Assembly: GCA_905479905.1 (NCBI GenBank)
Contig: CAJQOK010000569.1
Coordinates: 1 to 13,040, forward strand
DNA length: 13,040 nucleotides
From: an uncultured Aliterella sp.
Lineage (GTDB): Bacteria; Cyanobacteriota; Cyanobacteriia; Cyanobacteriales; Chroococcidiopsidaceae
Direction of reading: 5' to 3'
Below the pieces are notes generated by a model that saw only the letters and a program-made list of their open reading frames with translations, ran no database searches and had not been told where the DNA came from. Within the stretch, counting starts at the first letter, position 1. Every line of letters begins with the position of its first letter. Made by a program: the position numbers and the translations under genes. This document shows, one piece after another, positions 5,951 to 13,040 of the stretch.

Positions 5951-7675
5951 GTGCTGTATTTAGCAGAAGTACAAAGGCAAAAAAATAAGACTGGGTTTAT
6001 GGGATCGGCGAAAGCGGAATTAAGGTTGCTGGCGTATCAAAGGCCCGATCAAAGTTGGGCTGCTGTACAGGGAGAAGAAGCGATCGCTGCCGAGGAAGCT
6101 AATAATCTTAATGTTGGGGTGTTAGTATTAGCTGATTTGAATGCTAATAGACAAGCGCAGCAAATTCGCGAAGCTGGTCGGCCGTTGGTGGGCATATTAC
6201 AAGGTTTTTCCCGGCAGATGGAAAAAGCCAAAGGTCAAGAAGAAGAAATTGAGCAATGGAAGCAGTCTCTAACTTATCAAAGTGAAGAATTAAACCGCCG
6301 CAATACCGAGTTAGAGGGGCGGCTAGACGAGTTGCAACATATAGAAGATGACTTCAAGCGGCTAGAAGTGCAGAAACAAGCCTTTGCGATCGCGCAACAC
6401 AATGTAGAACAACTGCAAGGGGAAGTGGAGCGCCATCGCGCCGAATTAGCAGGGGCTTGGGAACAATTGCGAGGGGAACAGCGCCGCTTAGAAGAGCAGC
6501 AAGGTACGATGTTAGACGATACTACCAAGCAGCAATTGCAACAACTACTCGATCTTTTGGCAAATAGTATCGCCCCCAAAGCAGCTTTAAAAGAACAGCT
6601 AAATGTTTCGACACAAACCGTTGATGACCAACAAAATGTCTTAAGCCATCATTGGCAGCAATTCGAGCAGCAACGCGCTAACGCCGAACGCCAGAGTGCA
6701 GAAGTGGATAATCTTAAATCAACATTGACTAGCCGCACAACCCAGTGGGAGACGGATCAAAAGTCTCTGGAGCAAGATTTAGTAAAATTACAGGTGCAAA
6801 ATTCCGCTCTCAATACAAAGCAAGAAGACGCGCAAATTCTTGGCATTAAGTTACGCAAGCAAGAAGAAATCTATCATCAATTACATCGATTAGTCGCTCC
6901 AGATCATCTCGACCAAGCTCAAAAGGTGGATTTGAACGCGCTAGAGAATATGTCTTTAGAGCAGCTACAGCAATTAATTCAAGAATTGCAAAGAGATTTG
7001 GCAGGTGCTTCGGGCTTTGTTAACGATCAAGAGGAAGAACTCAGACTTTTACAGCAAAATATTGATGACTTGCAAGGAAAATTGAGCCAAGCTAGCGATC
7101 GCGATGCCTCTAGGCTGAGAACTGAAATAGCTGAGGAGCGAGACACCTATGAGTTTTTAGATCAAACTTTAGTTGGTCAGCGTCAAAACTTGCAAGAGCG
7201 CAAACAAGTTTTAAATCAGCATCAGTCGGTACTGTGGCAGCGACAGGGGATTACGCCAGCGACTAAACAAGAGGACTATAAAAGTGATTTGAGTCCGATT
7301 ATTGTGCAAATTGACTTAATCAAGCAGCAACAAGCAAAAGAACTACAAAAGCTGGAACAGGAAATTACGCACTTAGGGGCGCACACTCAGCAATTGCAAG
7401 CAGATATCCTTAGCAAAACTAACTTGCAGCAAACTGTCCGTCAGCAGTTGCAAGAAATGGAGTCAAACCTATACTCTCAAGCTGCATTAACGGCGCAGTG
7501 CTGGGGTAGAGTCAATCTTTACGAAGAAATGCTGCAACCAATTCAAGATAATTTAGAGGGGTTAAAGCATAAGTTAAAAACAATTTCGGCTAGTGTTGAA
7601 AACTTGCAAGTTCCTGACGAGCAAAGTCAAGTAGAGCAAATTCGGAACAAGTTGTTAAGTTCTGTGGTTCGTTAG
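5951..7675 (+). CDS. hmpF: Pilus motility taxis protein HmpF (long coiled coil)
   Basis: A 574-residue cytoplasmic protein. The N-terminal 70 or so residues form a compact region (start VLYLAEVQ read as MLYLAEVQ, then SAKAELRLLAYQR and AAEEANNLNVGVLVLADLNANRQ). The rest is a long, Gln/Glu/Leu-rich coiled coil (for example EEEIEQWKQSLTYQSEELNRR and many LQQL-type heptads) almost to the C-terminus. HmpF is known in Nostoc punctiforme as a coiled-coil protein needed for type IV pilus motility, with dynamic polar localisation controlled by the Hmp chemotaxis system. No catalytic motif, signal peptide or membrane segment is visible. I placed the start at GTG 5951 because the conserved N-terminus begins there and AAGAGGG lies 8 bases upstream; an extension to TTG 5903 would add 16 unsupported residues. 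It is divergent from the hmp genes and ends 13 nt from convergent tilS. Base use is like its neighbours, including three HIP1 sites. Confidence 0.88.
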   Translation: MLYLAEVQRQKNKTGFMGSAKAELRLLAYQRPDQSWAAVQGEEAIAAEEANNLNVGVLVLADLNANRQAQQIREAGRPLVGILQGFSRQMEKAKGQEEEIEQWKQSLTYQSEELNRRNTELEGRLDELQHIEDDFKRLEVQKQAFAIAQHNVEQLQGEVERHRAELAGAWEQLRGEQRRLEEQQGTMLDDTTKQQLQQLLDLLANSIAPKAALKEQLNVSTQTVDDQQNVLSHHWQQFEQQRANAERQSAEVDNLKSTLTSRTTQWETDQKSLEQDLVKLQVQNSALNTKQEDAQILGIKLRKQEEIYHQLHRLVAPDHLDQAQKVDLNALENMSLEQLQQLIQELQRDLAGASGFVNDQEEELRLLQQNIDDLQGKLSQASDRDASRLRTEIAEERDTYEFLDQTLVGQRQNLQERKQVLNQHQSVLWQRQGITPATKQEDYKSDLSPIIVQIDLIKQQQAKELQKLEQEITHLGAHTQQLQADILSKTNLQQTVRQQLQEMESNLYSQAALTAQCWGRVNLYEEMLQPIQDNLEGLKHKLKTISASVENLQVPDEQSQVEQIRNKLLSSVVR

Positions 7676-7688
7676 ATAAAAAGGCTGT

Positions 7689-8669
7689 TTAGGGTGGAAT
7701 TAAAGAAATCCAGCCATTTTCTACTTTAGCCACTCCTCCTCCAGGAAAAGGATCGGTTTGGGCTTTATTAGGGGCAAAGATCAGGGCAATTAGTTTCTCG
7801 ATTTGTTCAAAGTTAGGACTGCGATTAAGGGCTTGAAAAAGAAATTGGCGCAGGACTCGGCGTTGCAAGGCTAGAGGGGAGGCTTGCAGCACCTGACAAT
7901 TAAGTTTTAGGCGTTCGTGGGGGTGACGAGCTTGGGCGTACAGTTGTTGGGCGGTAAGTTCTAGATACTCTACTTCACAATGCAATAGCTCGGCGGTTTG
8001 AGCTAGAGAGACTTCTACTTGGGGGTTGAAGGATTGCAAGTAGGGTAATAGTTCGTGACGGATACGGTTACGAGCATATTTCAAGTCAAGATTGGTGCTA
8101 TCTTCCCAGACGGGCAACTTCGTAGCTTGACAAAATTGGGCTGTGGCGGCTCTATTAATTTGGAGTAAAGGACGAATTAGTTGAAGTCCAGAATCGAGCG
8201 GTTTCTGCCAAGAGAGCGCCTGCAAGCCATCGGCTCCACTCCCACGAATTAAATTGTAAAGTAAGGTTTCCGCGCGATCGCTGCTAGTATGTCCGGTGAC
8301 GATATACTGGTAATTGTGGGCTAGGGCAATTTCACTTAAAGCCTCGTAACGCCATTTTCTAGCGGCGGCTTCGCTAGGCAAAGAACGGTCAGTCGTAGCC
8401 CCGTAATAGGGGATTGACCAGGCGTTGGCTAAGTTTTCGACGTGGAGGGCGTTTGCCTCAGAATCGGTGCGCCACCGATGATTGCAGTGGGCAATCCCTA
8501 GCATCCAGCCCCACTTAGGTTGTAAGTCTAGCAAGAGTTTGATTAAGCATAGAGAATCTTGTCCCCCAGAAACCGCAACTAGCAAGAGCCGCTCTTTGGG
8601 TAACAGATGGCGCACTTTCAATGTACGGTGCAAGGTAGCATGGAGCGGTGTCCAGGGGGAGTCGCTCAT
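7689..8669 (-). CDS. tilS: tRNA(Ile)-lysidine synthetase
   Basis: A 326-residue TilS. It ligates lysine, with ATP, to C34 of the CAU-anticodon tRNA-Ile, converting it to lysidine so that the tRNA reads AUA and is charged with isoleucine; the enzyme is normally essential. The ATP-pyrophosphatase P-loop SGGQDS is at residues 34-39. Further family motifs are GIAHCNHRWR, VTGHTSSDRAETLLYNLIRGSG and the substrate-side motif YARNRIRHELLP. The length equals that of the short cyanobacterial type (N-terminal catalytic domain plus a small helical domain) without the extra C-terminal domains of E. coli TilS. ATG 8669 lies only 4 nt after the stop of the preceding outer-membrane gene, so tilS probably shares its transcript with exopolysaccharide genes. 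Its stop faces the hmpF stop at 13 nt without a visible terminator hairpin between them. Confidence 0.96.
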   Translation of the reverse strand: MSDSPWTPLHATLHRTLKVRHLLPKERLLLVAVSGGQDSLCLIKLLLDLQPKWGWMLGIAHCNHRWRTDSEANALHVENLANAWSIPYYGATTDRSLPSEAAARKWRYEALSEIALAHNYQYIVTGHTSSDRAETLLYNLIRGSGADGLQALSWQKPLDSGLQLIRPLLQINRAATAQFCQATKLPVWEDSTNLDLKYARNRIRHELLPYLQSFNPQVEVSLAQTAELLHCEVEYLELTAQQLYAQARHPHERLKLNCQVLQASPLALQRRVLRQFLFQALNRSPNFEQIEKLIALIFAPNKAQTDPFPGGGVAKVENGWISLIPP

Positions 8670-8673
8670 GGTT

Positions 8674-10947
8674 TTAAAATTGAACTGGTAATAGCAAACC
8701 TACACCAATAGCTAGATCGTTATCAGCCCGAACTCGTAAAGTTTCAAAAGGTGAGGAGCCTACCCGATTAGTTAAATAAGCTTCTAATTGGGGGGTATTT
8801 TCCCCTAGTAAAGGTTCCCAGCGCAAACCCACAGTCCAAGGAATAGCATTTTCTAGAGTATCGCCAGTAAAGGCATTGCCGTCACTTGTGAAATTAATTC
8901 CGGCTTCGGCGATCGCATCTAAATCTCTATTTAGCGCCAAGGAGCCACCCAAATTGAACCCAGCAAGTTGCAAGCCGTTACGTTGAATGTAGCCCAACGT
9001 AGGTGTAAACCAAACAGCACTTCCGCTTGTAAATTGATAATGAAAGGGGGCGGAAAGAGTAATAATAAATAATTCCCCATCACTTTCATTACTAAAAGCA
9101 AACCCGCCTTTATCTAAGCCTCTTTGCTCAAACTCATTGCGATTATTATTGATCAGGTTAATCAGGACGTTGTTCGAGCGTGCTAAGGTGGCGACACCGC
9201 TCAAAGTAAAAGGATCGCCATCGGCTTGATTCTGAAATCTAATTTTGCCACTAAAACCAAATTCTGATTCGTCTATGATGCCGGAAATATAGTTAAGAAA
9301 AATTCCAAATTCCAAGTCGTCTAATAGTCCGTAGCGCAAAGAAGTCAATATTACTTGGCTTCCACCAGCAAGACTGAGAACGGCTCTGTTACTTGCAACT
9401 GTACCGCCGTCTAAAAAGGCAAATCCAGCTTCACTACTAGGTTGCGGCTCCTGAGTCCTAAAACTCTGGGCGTAGCTGCGATTCGCACCCGTAACTCCTG
9501 GTAAAAATGTTACGCCTAGCCCCAAAGACGTATAAGCGCGATCGCCTACTACAGACATGGCTCCGGTATTGCCTAAAGTGTTAGAAACAAATAGATCGGT
9601 AGCTAACCGAGGATTAACTAAGTAGCGTAAGCCTGCATTAAAAGCTACTGTACGAGCCGGGAGTCCGGTTTCGCGGTTAATGGAATTATTGCCTGTAAAA
9701 GGGACAAAGGCATCGCCCCAAAGTAAAAGTCGGGGTAAGACGCGATAAGTTAGACCCCCAGCTACACCGAAAGTTGTCCCAAAGGAGCCAGAATCGGCGA
9801 CAGGTGGCGTACTAAAATACAGAGCATGGCTATCGGGCAAAAAAGCAATTTTTGGAGATAAAGTTAACTTAGTGCGATCGCCCAGTGAAACTGTATAAGG
9901 TACTTCTAAAGAAGTAACAAGCCCGCTATTTCTCCCCTGGTCTGCGATCGCTCCTGTTGTAGTCGTAAACCTGTAAGGTCGTCCTTGCAAGCCTGTAGAA
10001 ACAGCAATTACTCCACTAATAGCTTGATTTCCCGATGAATTTTCCCAAATTCTATGTTTGCCTTGAAAACTAATTTCTTGAAAGAAATTCGGGCTAGTGT
10101 CATCGGCGTTAATTCTTTTGACATCAAAGTTCCCTTGACGACCAGGGCCGGAATTATCAACGGTTTGAGCATCTACCGTTAGTTCTAGGTTATCAGTTAC
10201 GCCCCAAGTAAGACCAATTGTTGGCTGACCTGTCAAACCAGTATCACTAGCATTTCCTGCCGGAAAAGATTGGCGGTAACGGGTATTAACTAAAATTTCC
10301 CCTTGATTTAGTTGCTCGGCGGTGGTCAATACCGGGTGACGATGCAGAGGCGATCGCGGTGTCTCGTTGTTGCTGGCTTGGGCTAATTTTGGTGGGGCTG
10401 TTGTTGGCAATACTTTTGTACTATTAACCGCCGGAGCATAGGCGATTTCTCTTGCCATCTCGATTAATTTTTGCGGCGCTCCTGGCTGGGTAACGGTATA
10501 AGTTTGCTCTTGTTGCTCCCATAAAATTGATGAGAGTTTGGGAGTGGTTAATAGATAACCGCGCAAATTTTTACCTAGAACAATTGGTGTTGCCAATTCT
10601 CGATATTGCTTAAATTCTTTAGTATTCTGGTTTAATTTGCGATTACTTACGCCAACACTTCCTACCAAACAGGAATTTGTTTGCTCCAGGCAGTTAACTA
10701 TATTGACTTCTAAAGTAGATTGATTTGCCAAAATAACTCTAATAAACCTGTCATCCGGCGAACCTAGGCGATCATTGAACCAATTTATTGATGGGAGGCG
10801 AATTGCCCATCCGGGGGGCAGACTGCGGCTGACAATCTGTGACCACGAATTACTAACAGGGGTAGCAGAGACTTCAAGCGCACTGCCTACCATACTTAAA
10901 GCTGATGCTATTAGTAGCCAAGAGCGTAGATCGGTTTTATATTTCAC
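8674..10947 (-). CDS. Exported protein of unknown family, probable outer-membrane beta-barrel
   Basis: I do not recognise the family. With GTG 10947 as start the protein has 757 residues and begins with a clean signal peptide: basic MKYKTDLR, hydrophobic core WLLIASALSMVGSAL, likely cleavage after EVSA (about residue 28). Residues about 30-190 form a separate N-terminal region (PPGWAIRLPSINW; two cysteines about 9 apart in NCLEQTNSC; LGKNLRGYLL). From about residue 210 to the end there are many alternating polar/hydrophobic strands rich in Gly, Thr, Asn and aromatics (ILVNTRYRQSFP, GLTWGVTDNLELTVDAQ, AGLRYLVNPRLATDLF), and the last residue is Phe, as in barrel proteins inserted by the BAM machinery. 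The frame extends to ATG 11013, but that would overlap the wzc-like gene by 53 nt and bury the signal peptide 22 residues in. It lies 13 nt after that gene and 4 nt before tilS. An export or surface role with the polysaccharide system is an inference from position. Confidence 0.75.
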   Translation of the reverse strand: MKYKTDLRSWLLIASALSMVGSALEVSATPVSNSWSQIVSRSLPPGWAIRLPSINWFNDRLGSPDDRFIRVILANQSTLEVNIVNCLEQTNSCLVGSVGVSNRKLNQNTKEFKQYRELATPIVLGKNLRGYLLTTPKLSSILWEQQEQTYTVTQPGAPQKLIEMAREIAYAPAVNSTKVLPTTAPPKLAQASNNETPRSPLHRHPVLTTAEQLNQGEILVNTRYRQSFPAGNASDTGLTGQPTIGLTWGVTDNLELTVDAQTVDNSGPGRQGNFDVKRINADDTSPNFFQEISFQGKHRIWENSSGNQAISGVIAVSTGLQGRPYRFTTTTGAIADQGRNSGLVTSLEVPYTVSLGDRTKLTLSPKIAFLPDSHALYFSTPPVADSGSFGTTFGVAGGLTYRVLPRLLLWGDAFVPFTGNNSINRETGLPARTVAFNAGLRYLVNPRLATDLFVSNTLGNTGAMSVVGDRAYTSLGLGVTFLPGVTGANRSYAQSFRTQEPQPSSEAGFAFLDGGTVASNRAVLSLAGGSQVILTSLRYGLLDDLEFGIFLNYISGIIDESEFGFSGKIRFQNQADGDPFTLSGVATLARSNNVLINLINNNRNEFEQRGLDKGGFAFSNESDGELFIITLSAPFHYQFTSGSAVWFTPTLGYIQRNGLQLAGFNLGGSLALNRDLDAIAEAGINFTSDGNAFTGDTLENAIPWTVGLRWEPLLGENTPQLEAYLTNRVGSSPFETLRVRADNDLAIGVGLLLPVQF

Positions 10948-10960
10948 TTTATTTAACGGT

Positions 10961-13040
10961 TCATGAGTTAACGCTAGGAGTACGGGCTTTGTAGTAGTAG
11001 TAATTGTAGGCATTACCGCTATGTTTTCTCACGCCATTTACGACCAATCCCAAGACATTAGCGCGAGAAAGTCTTAAACCATCTAAAGCCTGTCTGACCA
11101 CAGCCCGGTCAGTTTTACCCATTCTGACTACTAGCACAATTCCGGCGGTATGAGTCGCTACGATACTGCTATCTGCCAGACCTAGAATTGGCGGCGTATC
11201 GTAAATTACTAAGTCAAATTCTGTCCGCAATTGAGCCATAATATTCTGCATCTTTTTAGAGGAGAGCAGTTTAATCGGGTCAGGCGGAATTTGACCGGAG
11301 GTGATCACAAATAAGTTATCCCCTAAAGGCGATCGCTGAATTGCTTCGTATATCGGTAAATTAGTGGAGATAATATTACTTAGTCCTTGTTCATTGGGCA
11401 AGCCTAGGCGGGCATGAACTTGAGGTAGGCGCATATCCGCATCTACCAGTAACACTTTTTGCCCCATGGCGGCGGCAGCTTGGGCTAGTTGTACCGATAC
11501 CGTCGATTTGCCATCACCTTTTTGGGCGGAAGTAACAACTAAAGAATTTATAGGTGTGTCAGAACCCAAGAAGTTGATATTAGTATGCAGAGAACGAAAA
11601 GACTCCACAAAAGGAAAGTAAGATTCATTTTGGGTGCTACTCATACTAGGCAACACCAATTTATAACCTTCGGCTTTCTTTTCTACCTTTGCCTGAGCTA
11701 AAGGTGCAAGTTGCTTAAGACCCTTATTGAAAGGAATTATCCCCAGTAGCGGCAATTTTGTTAAGTCTTTGAGGTCTTCAGGAGTATGAAACACATTATC
11801 TAACCTTTCCGCTAGTAGCGCCGCCGCCATTCCGGCCATAACTCCAGCGATCGCCCCTAGTATCAAATTGCGTTTAATATTGGGGGAAATTGGTTCTTTT
11901 GCTACTTTAGGAGCGGCTATTACTTGCCAAGGTATTTCATTTTGGGCATTTTCTATTTGTAAAGATTCGCGTTTTTCTAAGAATCTATTTAAGCTTTCTG
12001 TTGCTACTTTTAATTCTCTTTGCAAGTCCGTATACTGACGAGCTAAAGTTGGCAATTGCTCAACGGATTGATTTAATGTATTTTCTGCGGTGCTAATTTC
12101 TGCTAAACGGACTTCTAAACCAGAAATTTTTGTTGATAGTTCTACTAATTTATTACCTAATACCCGTTGCGCTTCTGCCCTTAATACTGGAAATAAATTC
12201 TCGCGTTTATTCCGCAAGGATACCATATTTGGGCTGTCATCTTGAAATCTCGTTAAATCTGCCCCAATTTGACTTTCTATATCGCGCAACTGTCCTACTA
12301 ATTTTTGATATACAGGGGCTTCTTTGAGTGCTTGAGCGGTATCGGATCGTTCTTGAGAATTTGTCGCCGCATAAAATGCTGGATTATCAGCTAGCGCCGC
12401 CCCCGATTGAGCTTGAAAACTTGTGTACAGCGATCGGGTTTCTGCTAATTCTTTTTGTGTCTCTAAACGCTGTAATTGGACGTTATCGACTTGCTCGGAT
12501 AATTGCTGACCTTTAACTTCTGGATCTATAAAATTATATTGTTGCCTAAATTGTTGCAGTTGCCTTTGCAGGCTATTGACTCGCAATTGCAATTCCGGTA
12601 GTTGGGAATCCACAAAATCAATGCCCTTGCGCAGATTAGTTTGTCGCTCTTGGAGGCTGTATTTCAAATAATCTTTAGCTAACTGTTGCAAAACAAAGGC
12701 AATTTTTTCTTTTTCGGTATCTTGATAGCTGACCTTTAAAATTTTTGTTTTTTCAAAGCGTTCAATTGTCATATCTTCCAGCATTGACTTGTAGTCAATA
12801 TCTGGGTACTGCTGAGATAGTTGGTTAATAATTGGACTCATTAATTCAGGACTTGCTAAAACCTGAATTTGCGTATTGTAATCTAAGCCTTCTTGCGGCA
12901 AATTAGGATTTATACCAGGAATTTGCGTTAGTCCTTCTAGTTTATTTTCTGTAGTTACAGGCTCAACTAAAAGTCTAAACGTACCTTCGTATTTAGGTTC
13001 CTGAGTAAAAGTCCAAAATCCTATGCCCACAGCAATAGAA
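10961..13040 (-). CDS. wzc: Exopolysaccharide co-polymerase and BY-family tyrosine autokinase (Wzc/GumC-like), 5' end outside window
   Basis: The frame is open past base 13040, so the start and part of the first membrane helix are missing; the GTG at 13030 is internal. Counting from there (689 residues), residues 1-100 are the start of the Wzz chain-length domain, and about 130-355 a long periplasmic coiled coil with the conserved region IPWQVIAAPKVAKEPISPN before the second membrane helix (about 387-407). The cytoplasmic kinase follows: Walker A KGDGKST (504-510), Walker A' LLVDADMR (527-534), Walker B LVIYDTPP (607-614). The tail carries the tyrosine cluster NAYNYYYY (673-680), the autophosphorylation target in this family. 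Such proteins sit in the inner membrane and control polymer length and export by cycles of phosphorylation. Kinase and co-polymerase are fused in one chain, as in proteobacterial Wzc. The stop is 13 nt before the probable start of the barrel gene. Confidence 0.93.
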   Translation of the reverse strand, partial: SIAVGIGFWTFTQEPKYEGTFRLLVEPVTTENKLEGLTQIPGINPNLPQEGLDYNTQIQVLASPELMSPIINQLSQQYPDIDYKSMLEDMTIERFEKTKILKVSYQDTEKEKIAFVLQQLAKDYLKYSLQERQTNLRKGIDFVDSQLPELQLRVNSLQRQLQQFRQQYNFIDPEVKGQQLSEQVDNVQLQRLETQKELAETRSLYTSFQAQSGAALADNPAFYAATNSQERSDTAQALKEAPVYQKLVGQLRDIESQIGADLTRFQDDSPNMVSLRNKRENLFPVLRAEAQRVLGNKLVELSTKISGLEVRLAEISTAENTLNQSVEQLPTLARQYTDLQRELKVATESLNRFLEKRESLQIENAQNEIPWQVIAAPKVAKEPISPNIKRNLILGAIAGVMAGMAAALLAERLDNVFHTPEDLKDLTKLPLLGIIPFNKGLKQLAPLAQAKVEKKAEGYKLVLPSMSSTQNESYFPFVESFRSLHTNINFLGSDTPINSLVVTSAQKGDGKSTVSVQLAQAAAAMGQKVLLVDADMRLPQVHARLGLPNEQGLSNIISTNLPIYEAIQRSPLGDNLFVITSGQIPPDPIKLLSSKKMQNIMAQLRTEFDLVIYDTPPILGLADSSIVATHTAGIVLVVRMGKTDRAVVRQALDGLRLSRANVLGLVVNGVRKHSGNAYNYYYYKARTPSVNS

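Noticed and set aside
6049..6579. Minus-strand Cys/Ser-rich frames inside hmpF
   Set aside because: They are the reverse reading of Gln/Glu/Leu codons of the coiled coil; no plausible protein.
7676..7688. Terminator between convergent hmpF and tilS
   Set aside because: Only 13 bases separate the stops and I see no hairpin with a T-run there.
10948..11013. 22-residue extension of the barrel protein to ATG 11013
   Set aside because: It lies inside the 3' end of the wzc-like gene, opposite no independent evidence, and places a Thr-rich stretch before a good signal peptide.
12130..12516. Two plus-strand frames of 62-65 codons opposite the Wzc coiled coil
   Set aside because: They are antisense shadows of a long, clearly coding frame.
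1..13040. CRISPR array, insertion sequence or phage element
   Set aside because: No regularly spaced repeats, transposase or integrase frames or terminal inverted repeats were found; the hmpA damage shows no insertion element or target duplication.

Overview
The window looks like a piece of a cyanobacterial chromosome. The palindrome GCGATCGC (HIP1) occurs at least 14 times in 13 kb. The gene families are cyanobacterial: a PatA/PilG-type regulator, HmpF, and a TPR-bearing PilJ-type chemoreceptor. The species cannot be fixed from the sequence; both unicellular and filamentous cyanobacteria carry this locus.

Left half (1-5443, all on the minus strand): a type IV pilus chemotaxis locus (hmp in Nostoc; pilG-pilH-pilI-pilJ-pilL, or tax3, in Synechocystis). 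In the direction of transcription the order is: a wrecked hmpA/pilG (PatA-like regulator; 5443-4752, several frameshifts, central part missing), an intact CheY-like pilH (4294-3929), an intact CheW (3923-3399), an intact chemoreceptor (3402-850), and the N-terminal 252 residues of a CheA-type kinase that runs off the left edge (756-1). pilH, cheW and the receptor are tightly packed (5-nt gap, then an ATGA overlap). An AT-rich leader of about 460 nt with several repeats separates the dead gene from pilH.

Middle (5444-7675): a roughly 500-nt intergenic region with a conspicuous GC-rich inverted repeat leads rightward into hmpF, a long coiled-coil pilus motility protein divergent from the chemotaxis locus. 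This divergent hmpF/hmpA-E arrangement matches what I recall of the Nostoc punctiforme hmp locus and supports the identifications.

Right half (7689-13040, all on the minus strand): a compact probable operon of a Wzc-like exopolysaccharide co-polymerase/BY-kinase (5' end outside the window), a large exported probable outer-membrane beta-barrel of unrecognised family, and tilS (tRNA-Ile lysidine synthetase). tilS ends 13 nt from the convergent hmpF stop.

Functionally, the window joins pilus-based motility control (receptor, CheW, CheA, PilH, HmpF) to exopolysaccharide export, both of which matter for surface movement. The most notable observation is the decay of the PatA-type regulator while the rest of its signalling locus stays intact. 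I saw no CRISPR array, tRNA, rRNA or insertion sequence, and nothing that I can defend as a wholly new system.
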